Shown here in pieces: positions 23,302 through 34,395 of a stretch of DNA of 64,000 nucleotides. The notes below the pieces were generated by a model. The model was not told the DNA's origin. It did no database searches and saw only the letters and a list, made by a program, of their open reading frames with translations. The position numbers were made by a program, and so were the translations under genes. Where the stretch lies: the NCBI RefSeq assembly GCF_020283565.1, contig NC_060065.1, positions 36,878,409 through 36,942,408 on the forward strand. Reading direction: 5' to 3'. The DNA comes from Trifolium pratense (taxonomy: Eukaryota > Streptophyta > Magnoliopsida > Fabales > Fabaceae). Position 1 is the first letter of the stretch. Each line of letters begins with the position of its first letter.

Positions 23302-25918
23302 TTAACTTATTGTTGAATTTAAAGTGGAACTAATACTTGGGTTCCTTCCATGAAATTTGACTGGATTATAAGCCCATGCATTAATTGCACACACCCCATA
23401 CGGTTTATTAGTGTTTCTTTTCATCCACATATAACCCTTCATTCCCCATGACGTGCCCCATGAATTCTTCAAAATCCAATAATCTTCACCGTCTACAGAG
23501 TCGTAACCCACTATTAATAAGATATGATTTGTATCTTTAGAATTCACAGGACAATTTGGTCCATCAAATATTCCCTGTCAAAATTAAAATAAAAAAAAAA
23601 TATTTATTAACGTTAAATATGAAATATTATAATAATCTTATCTTATATTAAGTAAAGTCTTATGAATTGTTACACAAACATCCTTAATCATAGAACTACT
23701 TACGTGTGAATAATGGTGAAAGTCTTGGGATGCATAAAGACACGCACTAATAGGCTGTTTAGCAACTGCACACAATAGTCTATTGTCTGATTCCTCCACA
23801 TGATAATATGCATCAATGGTACTAAATGCATTATTTTGAATCTACAATATTCATGAATAAAGGTGGTCGTTAAATTTATATAATGAAAAAAAAATTATAA
23901 GCTATTTTGTTTTTGAAGTGCAATATGTTAGTACTGGTAATCTGGTAGGTAATTTTTGTTTCACATTTTATGTATTATCTTTTGAACTTTTTTATAATTT
24001 TTTTTCTGTTACGAATTTTTTTATAATTTAATTTATATACATCGTCAGTACAAAATTATTTTACACATGCATAATATATTGATACATTGATGCAATATGT
24101 TCTAAAATACATAACGTGTCACATTCATTAAATGATGTAACAACATACTATTGGATGTATGTGTAAAATAATTTTACACCGACAGTGCACTAAACTCTTT
24201 TTTTGTACTCTTTAAACATTTGTGTTATGATATCATATATAAAGTAATATTTTTCGCTTATTATATATATATATAAAAGAGTAATATTTTTCCATTGAAA
24301 AAAATAATTAAGAACCTGTGAGGCTTTGCAAGCACCCCTGTTTCCTGTATAAGCATAATCATTTGCAGAAGCAATACCCTTGTTTCTAATAATCCAATCG
24401 AATGCTTTGTTAACATATCCCATATTGCAATCTCCACTTAGCTCACAATCCAAAACTTCTTGCTCTGAAAAGTTGATAAGCTTCCCAGTCTCTATTGCAT
24501 TTAGTCCTTCAATGGCACCTACTGCTGAGAATGCCCAACAACTTCCTAACAAAAACATGGCAATGCAATAGGGTAAAATAAAATTGTTTACTTATTGTAT
24601 AGAAGGTAAAAAGAAAATTGTTTACTTTTTGTGATAGGTTGATGTTTTTTAATAAAATAATAATTTATGATCTAATAGTGAAATAGTTGAATATAATTTT
24701 TTAGGTATCCTAATAAGGGAAAACATTTCAAATGTGGAAACTACCATTTTTAATTTCTAATACAATATAAAATTTAGTCAAATAAATGGAAAATATAAAT
24801 ATGGTATTATACTAAAGTTTAATTTGACCGATTGTAAATTTGATAAAAAAAAATTTTCGATCCATATTGCAATTTTTGATGTATTAGTTTTTTTTTTTTT
24901 GGTACATTGATGTATAATGTATTAGTTTGTTATTCTCTCATAGTTCAACACATAATTCATGTATCTACCGTAAAAAAGAAAGGAACCATTTTATACATTT
25001 AATTGAAAACAATTAATTCACCAAGAGTACAATAAATGCTTACCTAAGAAAACAATAATAAAATAACTGTTTACCTAAGACAAAAAAAAAATTGTTTAAA
25101 AAAAAAAGGAAATAAAAACAAAGATAAAATATGGAAGAAAAAAAACACAAACACAAAATCTCCGGCAGGTTAAAAGAACACACCGACCTAATAGACAAAA
25201 CCCTAGAATCAACTAGATAATCAAAAATGTGTTCTAATTTTAAAGTGAGAAGTATTGAGAATCAGACAACCATATTATAATTAGTGAACAATACCCATAA
25301 AAATAACATCTAAACTTTTGTCTATTAACTCCATTTTATAATAATTCATGTATAAATTAATTAGATTGCGTGTGTGAGGGTATGTAGAACCAATGTGACA
25401 TAAAATCATGCAAACACAACAAACTTACCACAACTATCTTGATACTTAACATTTGTTACGGCTCCTTTTGATCTCCAATCCAAGGATGAAGGTGCATCAC
25501 ATGATGATAAGTCATGAACATTATTCACCTTTATCGTGTCGGTGTTCATTGACATATTCATGTTGTGTAAGTATCTTTCTTGGAACTCTTGGGAGCTCCA
25601 ATCAGAAAAGTTGGTAAGACCAAGAAAAAAGCCATGTGGTGACTTTCTCTTAGCATTAGTTTCTGTGATATACTTTAAATTTGAAAGAAAAATATCAAAT
25701 TTCTTTGACATCTCTTCTACGTTTTTGTATACTCTTCCATGGTCTTTCATCCATTGTTGGAATAATTCTATAGCTTTATCTTGAGTAGGAAGCTTATCAA
25801 GATTTGGACCTAATATAGATGAGTATTTGGTTGGGGTATCATAATTTGAAGAGAGACATAAGAATGTAGTGAAGATGGTGAAAAGGAGAAATAGTTTTGA
25901 GATGTGAAAAATCATCAT
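23302..25918 (-). CDS. Papain-family cysteine protease, P34-like (copy 2)
   Basis: Same architecture as copy 1, with exons 25429-25918, 24316-24545, 23704-23841, 23302-23574 (1131 bases, 376 aa). Signal peptide (about 1-24), I29 prodomain ([30 protein letters not shown]), mature domain with [15 protein letters not shown] (Gln and nucleophile Cys), [11 protein letters not shown] (His) and [10 protein letters not shown] (Asn). The triad is complete and no frame damage is seen. The C-terminus runs 16 residues past the NPVK at which copy 1 stops. Intron 2 (23842-24315) contains a MITE-like inverted repeat at about 24029-24196. A conserved TATA box lies at 26006-26013. A secreted or vacuolar peptidase is likely; substrate and expression are not visible from sequence. 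Confidence 0.93.
24029..24196. mobile_element. Short MITE-like inverted repeat in protease copy 2 intron
   Basis: Arms of about 30 bases face each other: CAGTACAAAATTATTTTACA at 24055-24064 onward, and its near-complement TGTAAAATAATTTTACACC ending near 24180, with about 95 bases between. The other two protease copies lack it at this place. The target duplication was not resolved. Confidence 0.55.
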
Positions 25919-26005
25919 AGTGTTATTATTAGAACTAAATGATTTTGGAGTTGTTAATCTAATTTTGTGTGAAAAGATACGTATTCCTCGTAAATAAGTT
26001 TCATG

Positions 26006-26013
26006 TATTTATA
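26006..26013 (-). promoter_or_regulatory. TATA box of protease copy 2
   Basis: TATAAATA on the minus strand, 88 bases before the start codon. The same box in the same context (CATGTATTTATA on the plus strand) occurs before copy 3, so it is conserved between duplicates. Confidence 0.7.
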
Positions 26014-26176
26014 GTGATAAGTGAATCATGAATTGGTAAAATAATCAGTTGTTGATTTTTCAACTTTTCACTTCATTAGTAGAAAAAAATTATTGACCAA
26101 AGCTATGTCATTTTAACTTGTATTTTTTTTTTTTTTTTTGGTCAAACTAAGATGTATTTATTTAAGCAATTAAAAT

Positions 26177-27445
26177 CAGTGTTTTAAAAACCGAACCGGT
26201 CATCGAACCGGCGAGGGCACTGGGTCACTGGTTCATTGGTCGAACCACTGGGTCACTGGTCGAACCGCATGACAAACCGGATTAAACCGGATTAAACCGA
26301 TAGAATGAACCGGTCTCTATAATAAAACTATATAGGATAACTTGGTCTTAAAAAAAATCATAAAGAATATAAAAATTTGAAAATTTTATAAACTCATAAT
26401 GTCACAAATTCTTGAATTCAAATCATAAATATTGTCATCACACACATTAAAATTATACTACAAAATACAAATAAAAATATTGAGGTATTAATTACCGCCA
26501 ATAGAGTGTGAAGATGTCTTTCATCATTCATGCCACAGTTTGACGATTAGAGGAAAAACTAGTATACTACGACCAATATTTTGACAGGAGTAGGATATAA
26601 TAGATCTAAAGTTTTATTATAATATTAATACTATTTCCATTATTATTTAGTAAATTCAAAACTTGAATTAACAAAAAAATGAGAAAGAATCATTTTATTT
26701 TTACTATTTGCTCTTGATTTATTTATTTCCTTTTTTATTTACTTTCCTTTTAAACCAGTGTATGTTGGCTCTCTCTCTCCCTCTCTGCTTTCTTCTTTGC
26801 TTCTTCAGTTCATTTTTCTTTTTGAATAAGGCTAAATATATCGATAAAAAGGCACAAGAAGTACCAAGTATAATACAACAACAGAAGCATAACAGGTACA
26901 GGCAACCTGATCCAAAACCAACACACGCCCACAAACAATAATCACATGGCGAAATAGAAAACAGAACAAAGGAATTTCATTTATCCTCCTCCATATTCTT
27001 CTTCTTCTTTTTGTTTTTCCTCTTCTCAAGTCTCAACCTTTTTCATGTTTTATTTGTTTTATCAAAATTTAGTTGTGTAGTTGATTTATGATACAGATCT
27101 GAGATTTGTGATACAGATCTGCAATTTCATTTATGATTCAACCAAAAGTTTCAAACTTTTTTCAGAAAAAATAAGAAACAAAGGTAAAAATCGGCAGATC
27201 TGGAAAAAAAATACGAAACGCTATCGTTTTAGGACTGAGAAAAAAAAAAAAAAAAAGAGACTGCAGTCAACCCGCCGGTTTTCAAAATCGCTGGTTCACC
27301 GGTTTTTTCCGGTTTTTCCGGTTCCGTCCGGTTCCGTCCGGTTTGACTGCTTACCCGGTCCAGTAGTCAAACCAAACCGTTGCACCCTCCGGTTCACGGT
27401 CCGACCGGTCCGACCGGCCGGTCCGGTCCGGTTTTTAAAACACTG
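26177..27445. mobile_element. Non-autonomous hAT element (hAT-2)
   Basis: 1269 bases, ends CAGTGTTTTAAAAACCG(A/G)ACCGG in inverted orientation, with perfect 8-bp duplications ATTAAAAT at 26169-26176 and 27446-27453. Both ends are crowded with ACCGG/CCGGT motifs (26190-26320 and 27275-27430), the subterminal array of this family. No transposase frame was found inside. It lies about 250 bases upstream of protease copy 2; the matching place upstream of copy 3 (near 31350) is empty. Confidence 0.9.
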
Positions 27446-27453
27446 ATTAAAAT

Positions 27454-28616
27454 ATATTTTTCTATATGTGAAGATTTATTAATTATATAAAGAGAAAATA
27501 ACTAAACGAGAAAAGATAAAGAAAAACAAAAGAACAAAACAAGTGGTAAACAAATTTAAGAACATTTTGAATTTGAGGGTTGTATTGTTATGTTTATAGA
27601 GATTGTTGTGGGTGTAATTTTTAAAATAGGAAAAGGAATAATAGTTGTTTTATGACATCTATAAGAGGGATTTGAACTTAGGGTCATATTTGAGTTGGGC
27701 CCCAAAATAATTAAAAAACCGATTTATTTGATAAAGATACGATAGAATATATTGATGTAGATACAATTATATGTTGAGAAATATAATAAAGATTGAATTG
27801 TATGTAATATGTGTTGCCAAAAATATACACAATTATTAGTAATTTTGCATTTGAAAATGATAGAAGGAATATTTTTTTATATATGAGTATTTGGATATTA
27901 AATAAAAAAAAATGTTTTTTATAGAGAAAAATATATATTTTTTGTATGAAGTATAACGTTTTTATTAGATTATTTTTTAACGTTATAAATGGTATTGTCT
28001 TCAAATGTTTTTTGTATGAAGTTTAATGTTTTTTGTAAGATACTTCTCTAAGTTATTTGACGAATATTGCCCGAGTGTTGTATAAGTATAAGACATTAAC
28101 ACGTGCCGCCGGAAAACATTTAATTGGAAGAGTGCTCGTCATTCATAGCTTGATCTTAGAGTTCAAATGAGTAACAAAGTAAACAAAATCAAACAACAAA
28201 TGCCAAGCAATTTATAAAAGTGGACTAAAATATATAAATAAATCAACCCTTATGTTTGAACACCCCTATAGGATCTCATACATTCATTCAACACTTTATT
28301 TTTCCTCTATCTGTGTCTTCCTATCACACCCCATGGTTATGAACGGGTGTATGAGTATGCACATAAAATTCATTTGCTACATTATAATATTGATAAGCAA
28401 CCATTTATTTGTCATTACTACTAACTACTTATTGTATTATTACATTATTGAGCATGAAACTTTCATATCTTTCTATTAGTTAATTTATTTATGCTTTACA
28501 ACTTTGGATAGGGAAGCTCGTGATGTGTTCAAAACAAGATCGAGAATACACATACATAATTGGATAGAGAAACATGTGCATTAAGGACACATGTTAACAT
28601 TCTTCATTGCTTTAAC
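27454..28616. other. Spacer between protease copies 2 and 3
   Basis: The first 240 bases are the distal upstream region of copy 2, conserved at 31370-31520 upstream of copy 3. The middle is very AT-rich with no frame worth calling. From about 28380 it is the conserved 3' flank of copy 3. Confidence 0.5.
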
Positions 28617-30223
28617 TTATTGTTGATCTAAAATGGAACTAATAATTGGCTTCCTTCCATGAAATTTGACTGGATTATAAGCCCATGCATTAATTGCACA
28701 CACCCCGTGTGTTTTATTAGTGTTCCTTTTCAACCACATATAACCATTCATTCCCCAAGCAGTGCCCCATGAATTCTTCAAAATCCAATAATCTTCACCA
28801 TCTACAGAGTCGTAACCCACTATTAACAAGCAATGATTTGTATCTTTAGAATTCACAGGACAATTTGGCCCATCAAATATTCCCTGCCAAAATTAAAATA
28901 AATGAAATATTTATAAACGTTAAATATGAAAAATTGTACTGTAATCTTATAAAGAATATTAAGTAAAGTCTTAAGAATTGTTCCACAAACATATTTAATC
29001 TTTAATCATAGAACTACTTACATGTGAATAATGGTGAAAGTCTTGGGATGCATAAAGACACACACTAATAGGCTGCTTAGCAACTGCACACAATAGTCCA
29101 TTGTCTGACTCCTCCACATGATGATATGTATTAATGATACTAAACACATTATTTTGAATCTACAATGTTCATGAATAAAAAGTGGTCGTTAAATGGGGCT
29201 TTGTCCTTTTTTTGCAACAAAAAAAAAATGGTCGTTAAATTAATATAATGAACTTAAAAATAAATAAATAAAATAAGAACCTGTGAGGCTTTGCAAGCAC
29301 CCTTGTTTCCTGTATAAGCATAATCATTTGCGGATGCAATACCCTTATTTCTAATAATCCAATCAAATGCTTTGTTAACCCATCCCATATTGCAACCTCC
29401 ACTTAGCTCACAATCCAAAAGCTCTTGCTCTGAAAAGTTAATTAACTTTCCTGACACTATTGCATTTAGTCCTTCAATAGCACCTACTGCTGAGAATGTC
29501 CAACAACTTCCTAACAGACACAAATGCAATGCAGTAAATTTTTATTTTTTTTTACTTTATGTATAAAAAATTTAAATATGTGTATTAATATTAAAACATG
29601 ATATATTAAGTTGAGACAAAACTTTAAATATCATGATTTTTATTTCATATTTCATAGGTTTTCCTCTCGTATGTAATTTTTATTTGAAACACTGTCAGAA
29701 AATAAATATAAATATTTATCTCAATTGAGATTCACAGTCTAATTAATTATGTTGTGTAAGATTTGTCTCTTCCACTATTCCCAAATTGCACTAGTTAAAA
29801 TGTTAACTGCTTCAAAAAACAGCTAACTCTTAATTAATATGGAAAAAATATAACTTTCTAAAGTTGAAGATTATTTTGTAGATATATGGAAAAAATATTT
29901 CAAATGTGGAAACTACCATTTTTCATAAAATAATGAATTTAGTCAAATATAATGAAAATAAAATATGGTATTATACTAAAGTTTAATTTGACTAGGTGTA
30001 TATTTGAACATTTTCTGGAGATTCGTAAAGAGCTGTATAATTTCGGATGTATTTGAACAAATAAATATAATTTATGATGTATTATTCTCCCATCATATAG
30101 TTCAACACATAATTTTTGTATCTAACATTATTTAAAAAACCATTTTACACATTTAATTGAAAAAAATTAATTCACCAAAATAGTATAATAAATGTTCAAG
30201 AAAAGTCATGATAAGCTAAAACA

Positions 30224-30290
<67 letters not shown>

Positions 30291-30479
30291 CGCAAGATAC
30301 AACATGGAGCAAAGTAGAAACATAAACTCATAAAGGGTCAGAAACGGACACCAGCCTACCAGACAAAACTTCAAGTCAATCAAATAACCAATAGCGTGCT
30401 CTATTGAGAAGCACCAAAATTCAGACAACCATATTATGATTAGGGAACAATGCCCAAAAAAACAACACCTAAACTTTTG

Positions 30480-30512
<33 letters not shown>

Positions 30513-31050
30513 TAGGGTAGAATCAATGTGACACAAATCATGCAAACACAACAAACTTACCACAATTCTGTTGATCCTTAACATTTGTTACAACTCCTTT
30601 TGACCTCCAATCCAAGGATGAAGGTGCATCACAAGATGATAAGCCAAGAACATCATTCATCTTCATCGTGTCAATGTTCATGGACATATCAATGTCATGT
30701 AAGTATCTTTTTTGGAACTCTTGGAAGCTCCAATCAGAAAAGTTAGTAAGGCCAAGAAGAAAGCCATGTGGTGACTTTCTCTTAGCATTAGTTTCTATGA
30801 TATATTTTAAATTTGAAAGAAAATTGTCAAATTTCTTTGACATCTCTTCTAGGTCTTTGTACACCCTTCCATGGTCTTTCATCCATTGTTGGAATAATTC
30901 TATAGCTTTATCTTGAGTAGGAAGCTTATCAAGGTTTGGACCTAATATGGATGAGTATTTGGTTGGGGTATCATAACTTAAAGAGAGATATAAGAATGTA
31001 GTGAAGATGGTGAAAAGGAGAAATAGTTTTGAGATATGGAAAATCATCAT
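28617..31050 (-). CDS. Papain-family cysteine protease, P34-like (copy 3)
   Basis: Third tandem member, with exons 30561-31050, 29281-29510, 29022-29159, 28617-28883 (1125 bases, 374 aa). Signal peptide, I29 prodomain and C1A domain are as in copy 2, to which it is clearly closest. Catalytic Gln and Cys are in QQNCGSCWTF, His in [11 protein letters not shown] and Asn in LKNSWGTAWG. One oddity: the residue after the Trp next to the nucleophile is Thr, where copies 1 and 2, and papain enzymes in general, have Ala. The frame is open throughout. Intron 1 (29511-30560) contains an (AAT)n tract at 30226-30289 and a TA tract near 30490. The TATA box is at 31120-31127. Confidence 0.92.
30226..30289. 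repeat. (AAT)n microsatellite in protease copy 3 intron 1
   Basis: About twenty-one AAT units, uninterrupted. Absent from the same intron of copies 1 and 2. Confidence 0.95.
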
Positions 31051-31119
31051 AGTTTTATTAGAACTAACTTATTTTGGAGTTGTTACTATAACTTTGCATG
31101 GAAAGATATGTATTCCATG

Positions 31120-31127
31120 TATTTATA
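31120..31127 (-). promoter_or_regulatory. TATA box of protease copy 3
   Basis: TATAAATA on the minus strand, 70 bases before the start codon, in the same context as the copy 2 box. Confidence 0.7.
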
Positions 31128-31746
31128 AGGACTGGTGAATCATGTATTGGCAATACAATTGGTTGTTGTTGATTTTTCAACTTGCCATCAAGCCACGTCA
31201 TTTATAGTTGAGAATCATAAAACACTATATATTAACTACTATATAAATCATATAAAATAAAAAATAAAATAGAGTTTTATTATGTGAGATTTTAACATGT
31301 ATTTTATTTTTGTGGTCAATTGGCGTGTATTTATTCAAGTAATAAAAATATATATATTTTCATCTATGAAGGTTTATTAATTATAGAAAGAGAAAATAAC
31401 TAAAGGATAAAAGATAAAGAAAAACAAAAACAAAAGAACCAATGGTAAACAAATTTAAGACCATTTTTAATTTGAGGGTTGTGTTGCTATATTTATAGAG
31501 ACGGTTTGATATGGTATTATTTTCAAAATTGGGCCCAAAATAAACAAAAAAAATAACAATTTGTATGAAAAAATATGATATAGCTTAATTTTTTTTGGTT
31601 AGATATTATAGAGCAGATTGATGTTGACATGATTATTGTGTCTTTGCACCTGAGTTCACCCCACGTACACCACCTAAATTTTCCGATTTGTTATTATTTA
31701 TTATTATTTTTTTTATCAAAGTGAAACAAAACACAATCCAATAACT

Positions 31747-32244
31747 CAGAGGAGGCTCGCATGCATGTGCGAGGTGTGCGACGGCATAGGTCCTTAAAAT
31801 TTTGAGGGCCTTAACTCAAAATTTTGAGGTCCTATAATATTACTTATATATTATTTATACCTATAAAATATCAGATGTATATTAATAGATTAATTTTTAG
31901 GCCTTAAAAAAATAGTTATATATTGTTAATTTTCATAAATATCATGAGTATCAATATATTAGTTATCTATACTCGTAAATATAGTTCTAGTCCATTTTAA
32001 TCTTTGCATAAAATTTAATCTTAGATTATGATGTTCCTTTTTGACGTTATATTCAAAGATAATTATTTTGTATTTCTTGTTCCATTTAATTTAATGTAAG
32101 ATTTAATATTGATAATTTATATGTTTACAAGAATGTTTTTTTTATATTATATGCAATTTAAATCGATAATTTTTTTAATTTTTTTTATTAAGGGCTCACT
32201 TTTATATTTTGCACAGAGCCTCCTAAAACTCGGAGACGCCCCTG
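31747..32244. mobile_element. Short non-autonomous hAT element (hAT-4)
   Basis: 498 bases between perfect 8-bp duplications CAATAACT (31739-31746 and 32245-32252). Termini are imperfect inverted repeats: CAGAGGAGGCTCG against the complement of the right end, CAGGGGCGTCTCCG. The left end carries GCGAGG/GTGCGA phrases and a doubled AAAATTTTGAGG. It has no coding capacity. Confidence 0.75.
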
Positions 32245-33620
32245 CAATAACTGCAATGGCTACTTTTTCAGTTTTCTTAGTCCAACTATGAGAAGAAGAT
32301 GAAGTGGCCAATTTCTCTTACTGTTACAAAATTTATTTTGTCATTTGGAGTAGAAGATTTTTTTTAATCAACCAAAGAACCATGTATTAAAAAACAGCGA
32401 TCTAAATTAGCATAAGGTATGCACAAACTAGATGCTAAGAAATTGTCAAGATACAAATAAAAAGTAAAAAGCTAAAAAAATGAAAAGAAAAGTTACATAT
32501 TGGACAAACCCAAACAAAGTAAAGGGTTAAAAATCCAAAAGCTAAACGAACAAATGAAATCTTTGAACTTCACCTTGAACCACCACTAAACATGTAATTT
32601 AATATTAAAAATCGTTGAATCCGCATCGAATGTTTTACCATTAAAATAGCAATCATTTCGAGCCTTCCATATCGCCCAAATTGTCGCCAACCAGATAACT
32701 TGAAAGCACTTCTTATACTTCAAGAAACGAACTTGTAAGCCGGTAAAATGATGAGCATGAACAAACTTGATTATTATGAAGAGCACTTTGAATCCTAACC
32801 ATTGAAGAACGCCACACCACACCTTATGGGACAAATCACAACCAAAGAAAAGATGCGATAGAGTTTCATCGGACCCACAACCAAGAACATAATGTTGAGC
32901 ATCAATATTCAAAATACCCCTTTTAAAGAGATTATCACGAGTAATCCGATTCTCCATGAAGCGCCAAGCAAACACTGATACCTTAACAAGTACCACTTGA
33001 TTCCAAACCAACTAAGTAGAATTCAACACTAGTTCCGCTTCCTCCTCAACACGCGTCAAAGATTGATAAGAACCCTTAACCGTAAAAACATCTGAGTGCA
33101 AAAACCTCCAATGCCACCTGTCGAGTACATTAGGCTGCAAAACAACATTATGAAACAAACCAGAACACCCTGCTAACAATTCCTCTTCCCACACAAACAC
33201 AAACAGAGGACGCCTTCAACTCCACCCCCCGCCACCCACATCCCATCCCCTCCTAAACGTCTCACCCACTGACACTCCCTGATCCGTAAAGAGACCTGCT
33301 AAGGAAACTGATCCCGCAACGACACCCCTTCTTCCAACCAAGGGTCATCCCAAAATAAAGAGTCTTCCCCATTACCTACCTGTTTAAAGATGAATTTGTC
33401 GAACCAATGAGCAATTCCATTGAATGTTCCATTTTTAATACTATTAATGTCTTTCCACCACCCTGAAGCCTTCCGCCCACCTGCACCAATTACACATCTA
33501 CTCTCTCCATATTTATGAACTAAAATTTGGCACCAAAACTCGTCCCTCTCTGTCTTCAACCTCCAACACCATTTACCTAACAAAGCAACATTAAACTCTT
33601 TCATCCTCCTAACCCCAAGA

Positions 33621-33638
33621 CCCCCCCCCCCCCCCCCC
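33621..33638. repeat. Poly(C) run of 18
   Basis: Eighteen C, then A and five more C, in the LINE relic. Homopolymers this long are often unstable or mis-sequenced, so the length should not be trusted. Confidence 0.9.
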
Positions 33639-33671
33639 ACCCCCGACTTCTCTCTAGACACACTTTATCCC

Positions 33672-34273
33672 TAGGGATGACAATGGATAGGGTATGGGTA
33701 GGGTGCTATGGTACTTATCCCCATACCCGCAGTTTGAAAAAATACTCGTACCCATCCTCATACCCGCGTGGGTAAAAACCTTTGTACCCACCCTATACCC
33801 TATGGGTACCTAGGTACCCATACCCGTAACTGATCAATTATAAAATATCATATCATTTTAATATAATTAATTTTTTTTTAAAGATTTTAATGTTGACTCA
33901 TGAAATTATAAACAAAAATTTTACTAACATCGTGTTAAAGTTCATTTCTTTGTTGATATATTCACATTGTGTTTGTATTATTTTTTTTTTACAGAATGTT
34001 TGTATTATGTTATAAATAAACCTTTTTATTAATGTCTAATAGTTTAATAGTGTTGTATTTTTTAAAATTGATATACATGTAATTATATGATAATATATAT
34101 AAAATAAATATATATTATGTGGGTATGGGGCGGGGTGGATACTAAGGTACCCGCACCCATACCCGTTCATTTTTGCATACCCGTGTCTGTACCAAAAATG
34201 CGGGTTTTTACCCTACCCGATATGGGTATTTTTTACGGGTTCTCACTGGATATGGGTCAAATTTCCATCCATA
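33672..34273. mobile_element. Non-autonomous hAT element (hAT-3)
   Basis: 602 bases between perfect 8-bp duplications TTTATCCC (33664-33671 and 34274-34281). Ends are TAGGGATGACAATGG and the complement of CCATTT-like CCATCCATA. Subterminal zones are dense in GGGTATGGG/ACCCATACCC in both orientations. No open frame. The flanking halves are continuous LINE sequence, which confirms the insertion. Confidence 0.88.
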
Positions 34274-34395
34274 TTTATCCCAATGAATCCAATGAACCTT
34301 GCGAGCCTCCCCATCCCCACCCCACAACGAAATAGTTGACCAAAACATCTTGTTACTCCTTCCTTCACTTTTGCTTCTTAGAAAATCCTTCAAGA

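Larger units (their letters stand above)
32350..34395 (-). mobile_element. Decayed LINE split by hAT-3
   Basis: A minus-strand LINE 3' portion ending in the A-rich tail seen as the T-run at about 32350. Fragments in different frames show the LINE C-terminal region: FWSTISLWGGDGEARKVHW at about 34285-34355, VRRMKEFNVALLGKWCWRLK with VGNGEDSLFWDDPW (33299-33640), then SVFAWRFM and the zf-RVT cysteines ending in LSHLFFGC (32586-33011). Frameshifts and stops separate the pieces, so it is dead. The hAT-3 element (33672-34273) cuts it in two. The left target duplication was not identified. Confidence 0.8.

Noticed and set aside
34117..34335. 72-codon plus-strand frame
   Set aside because: Translation of hAT-3 subterminal GGGTATGGG repeats.
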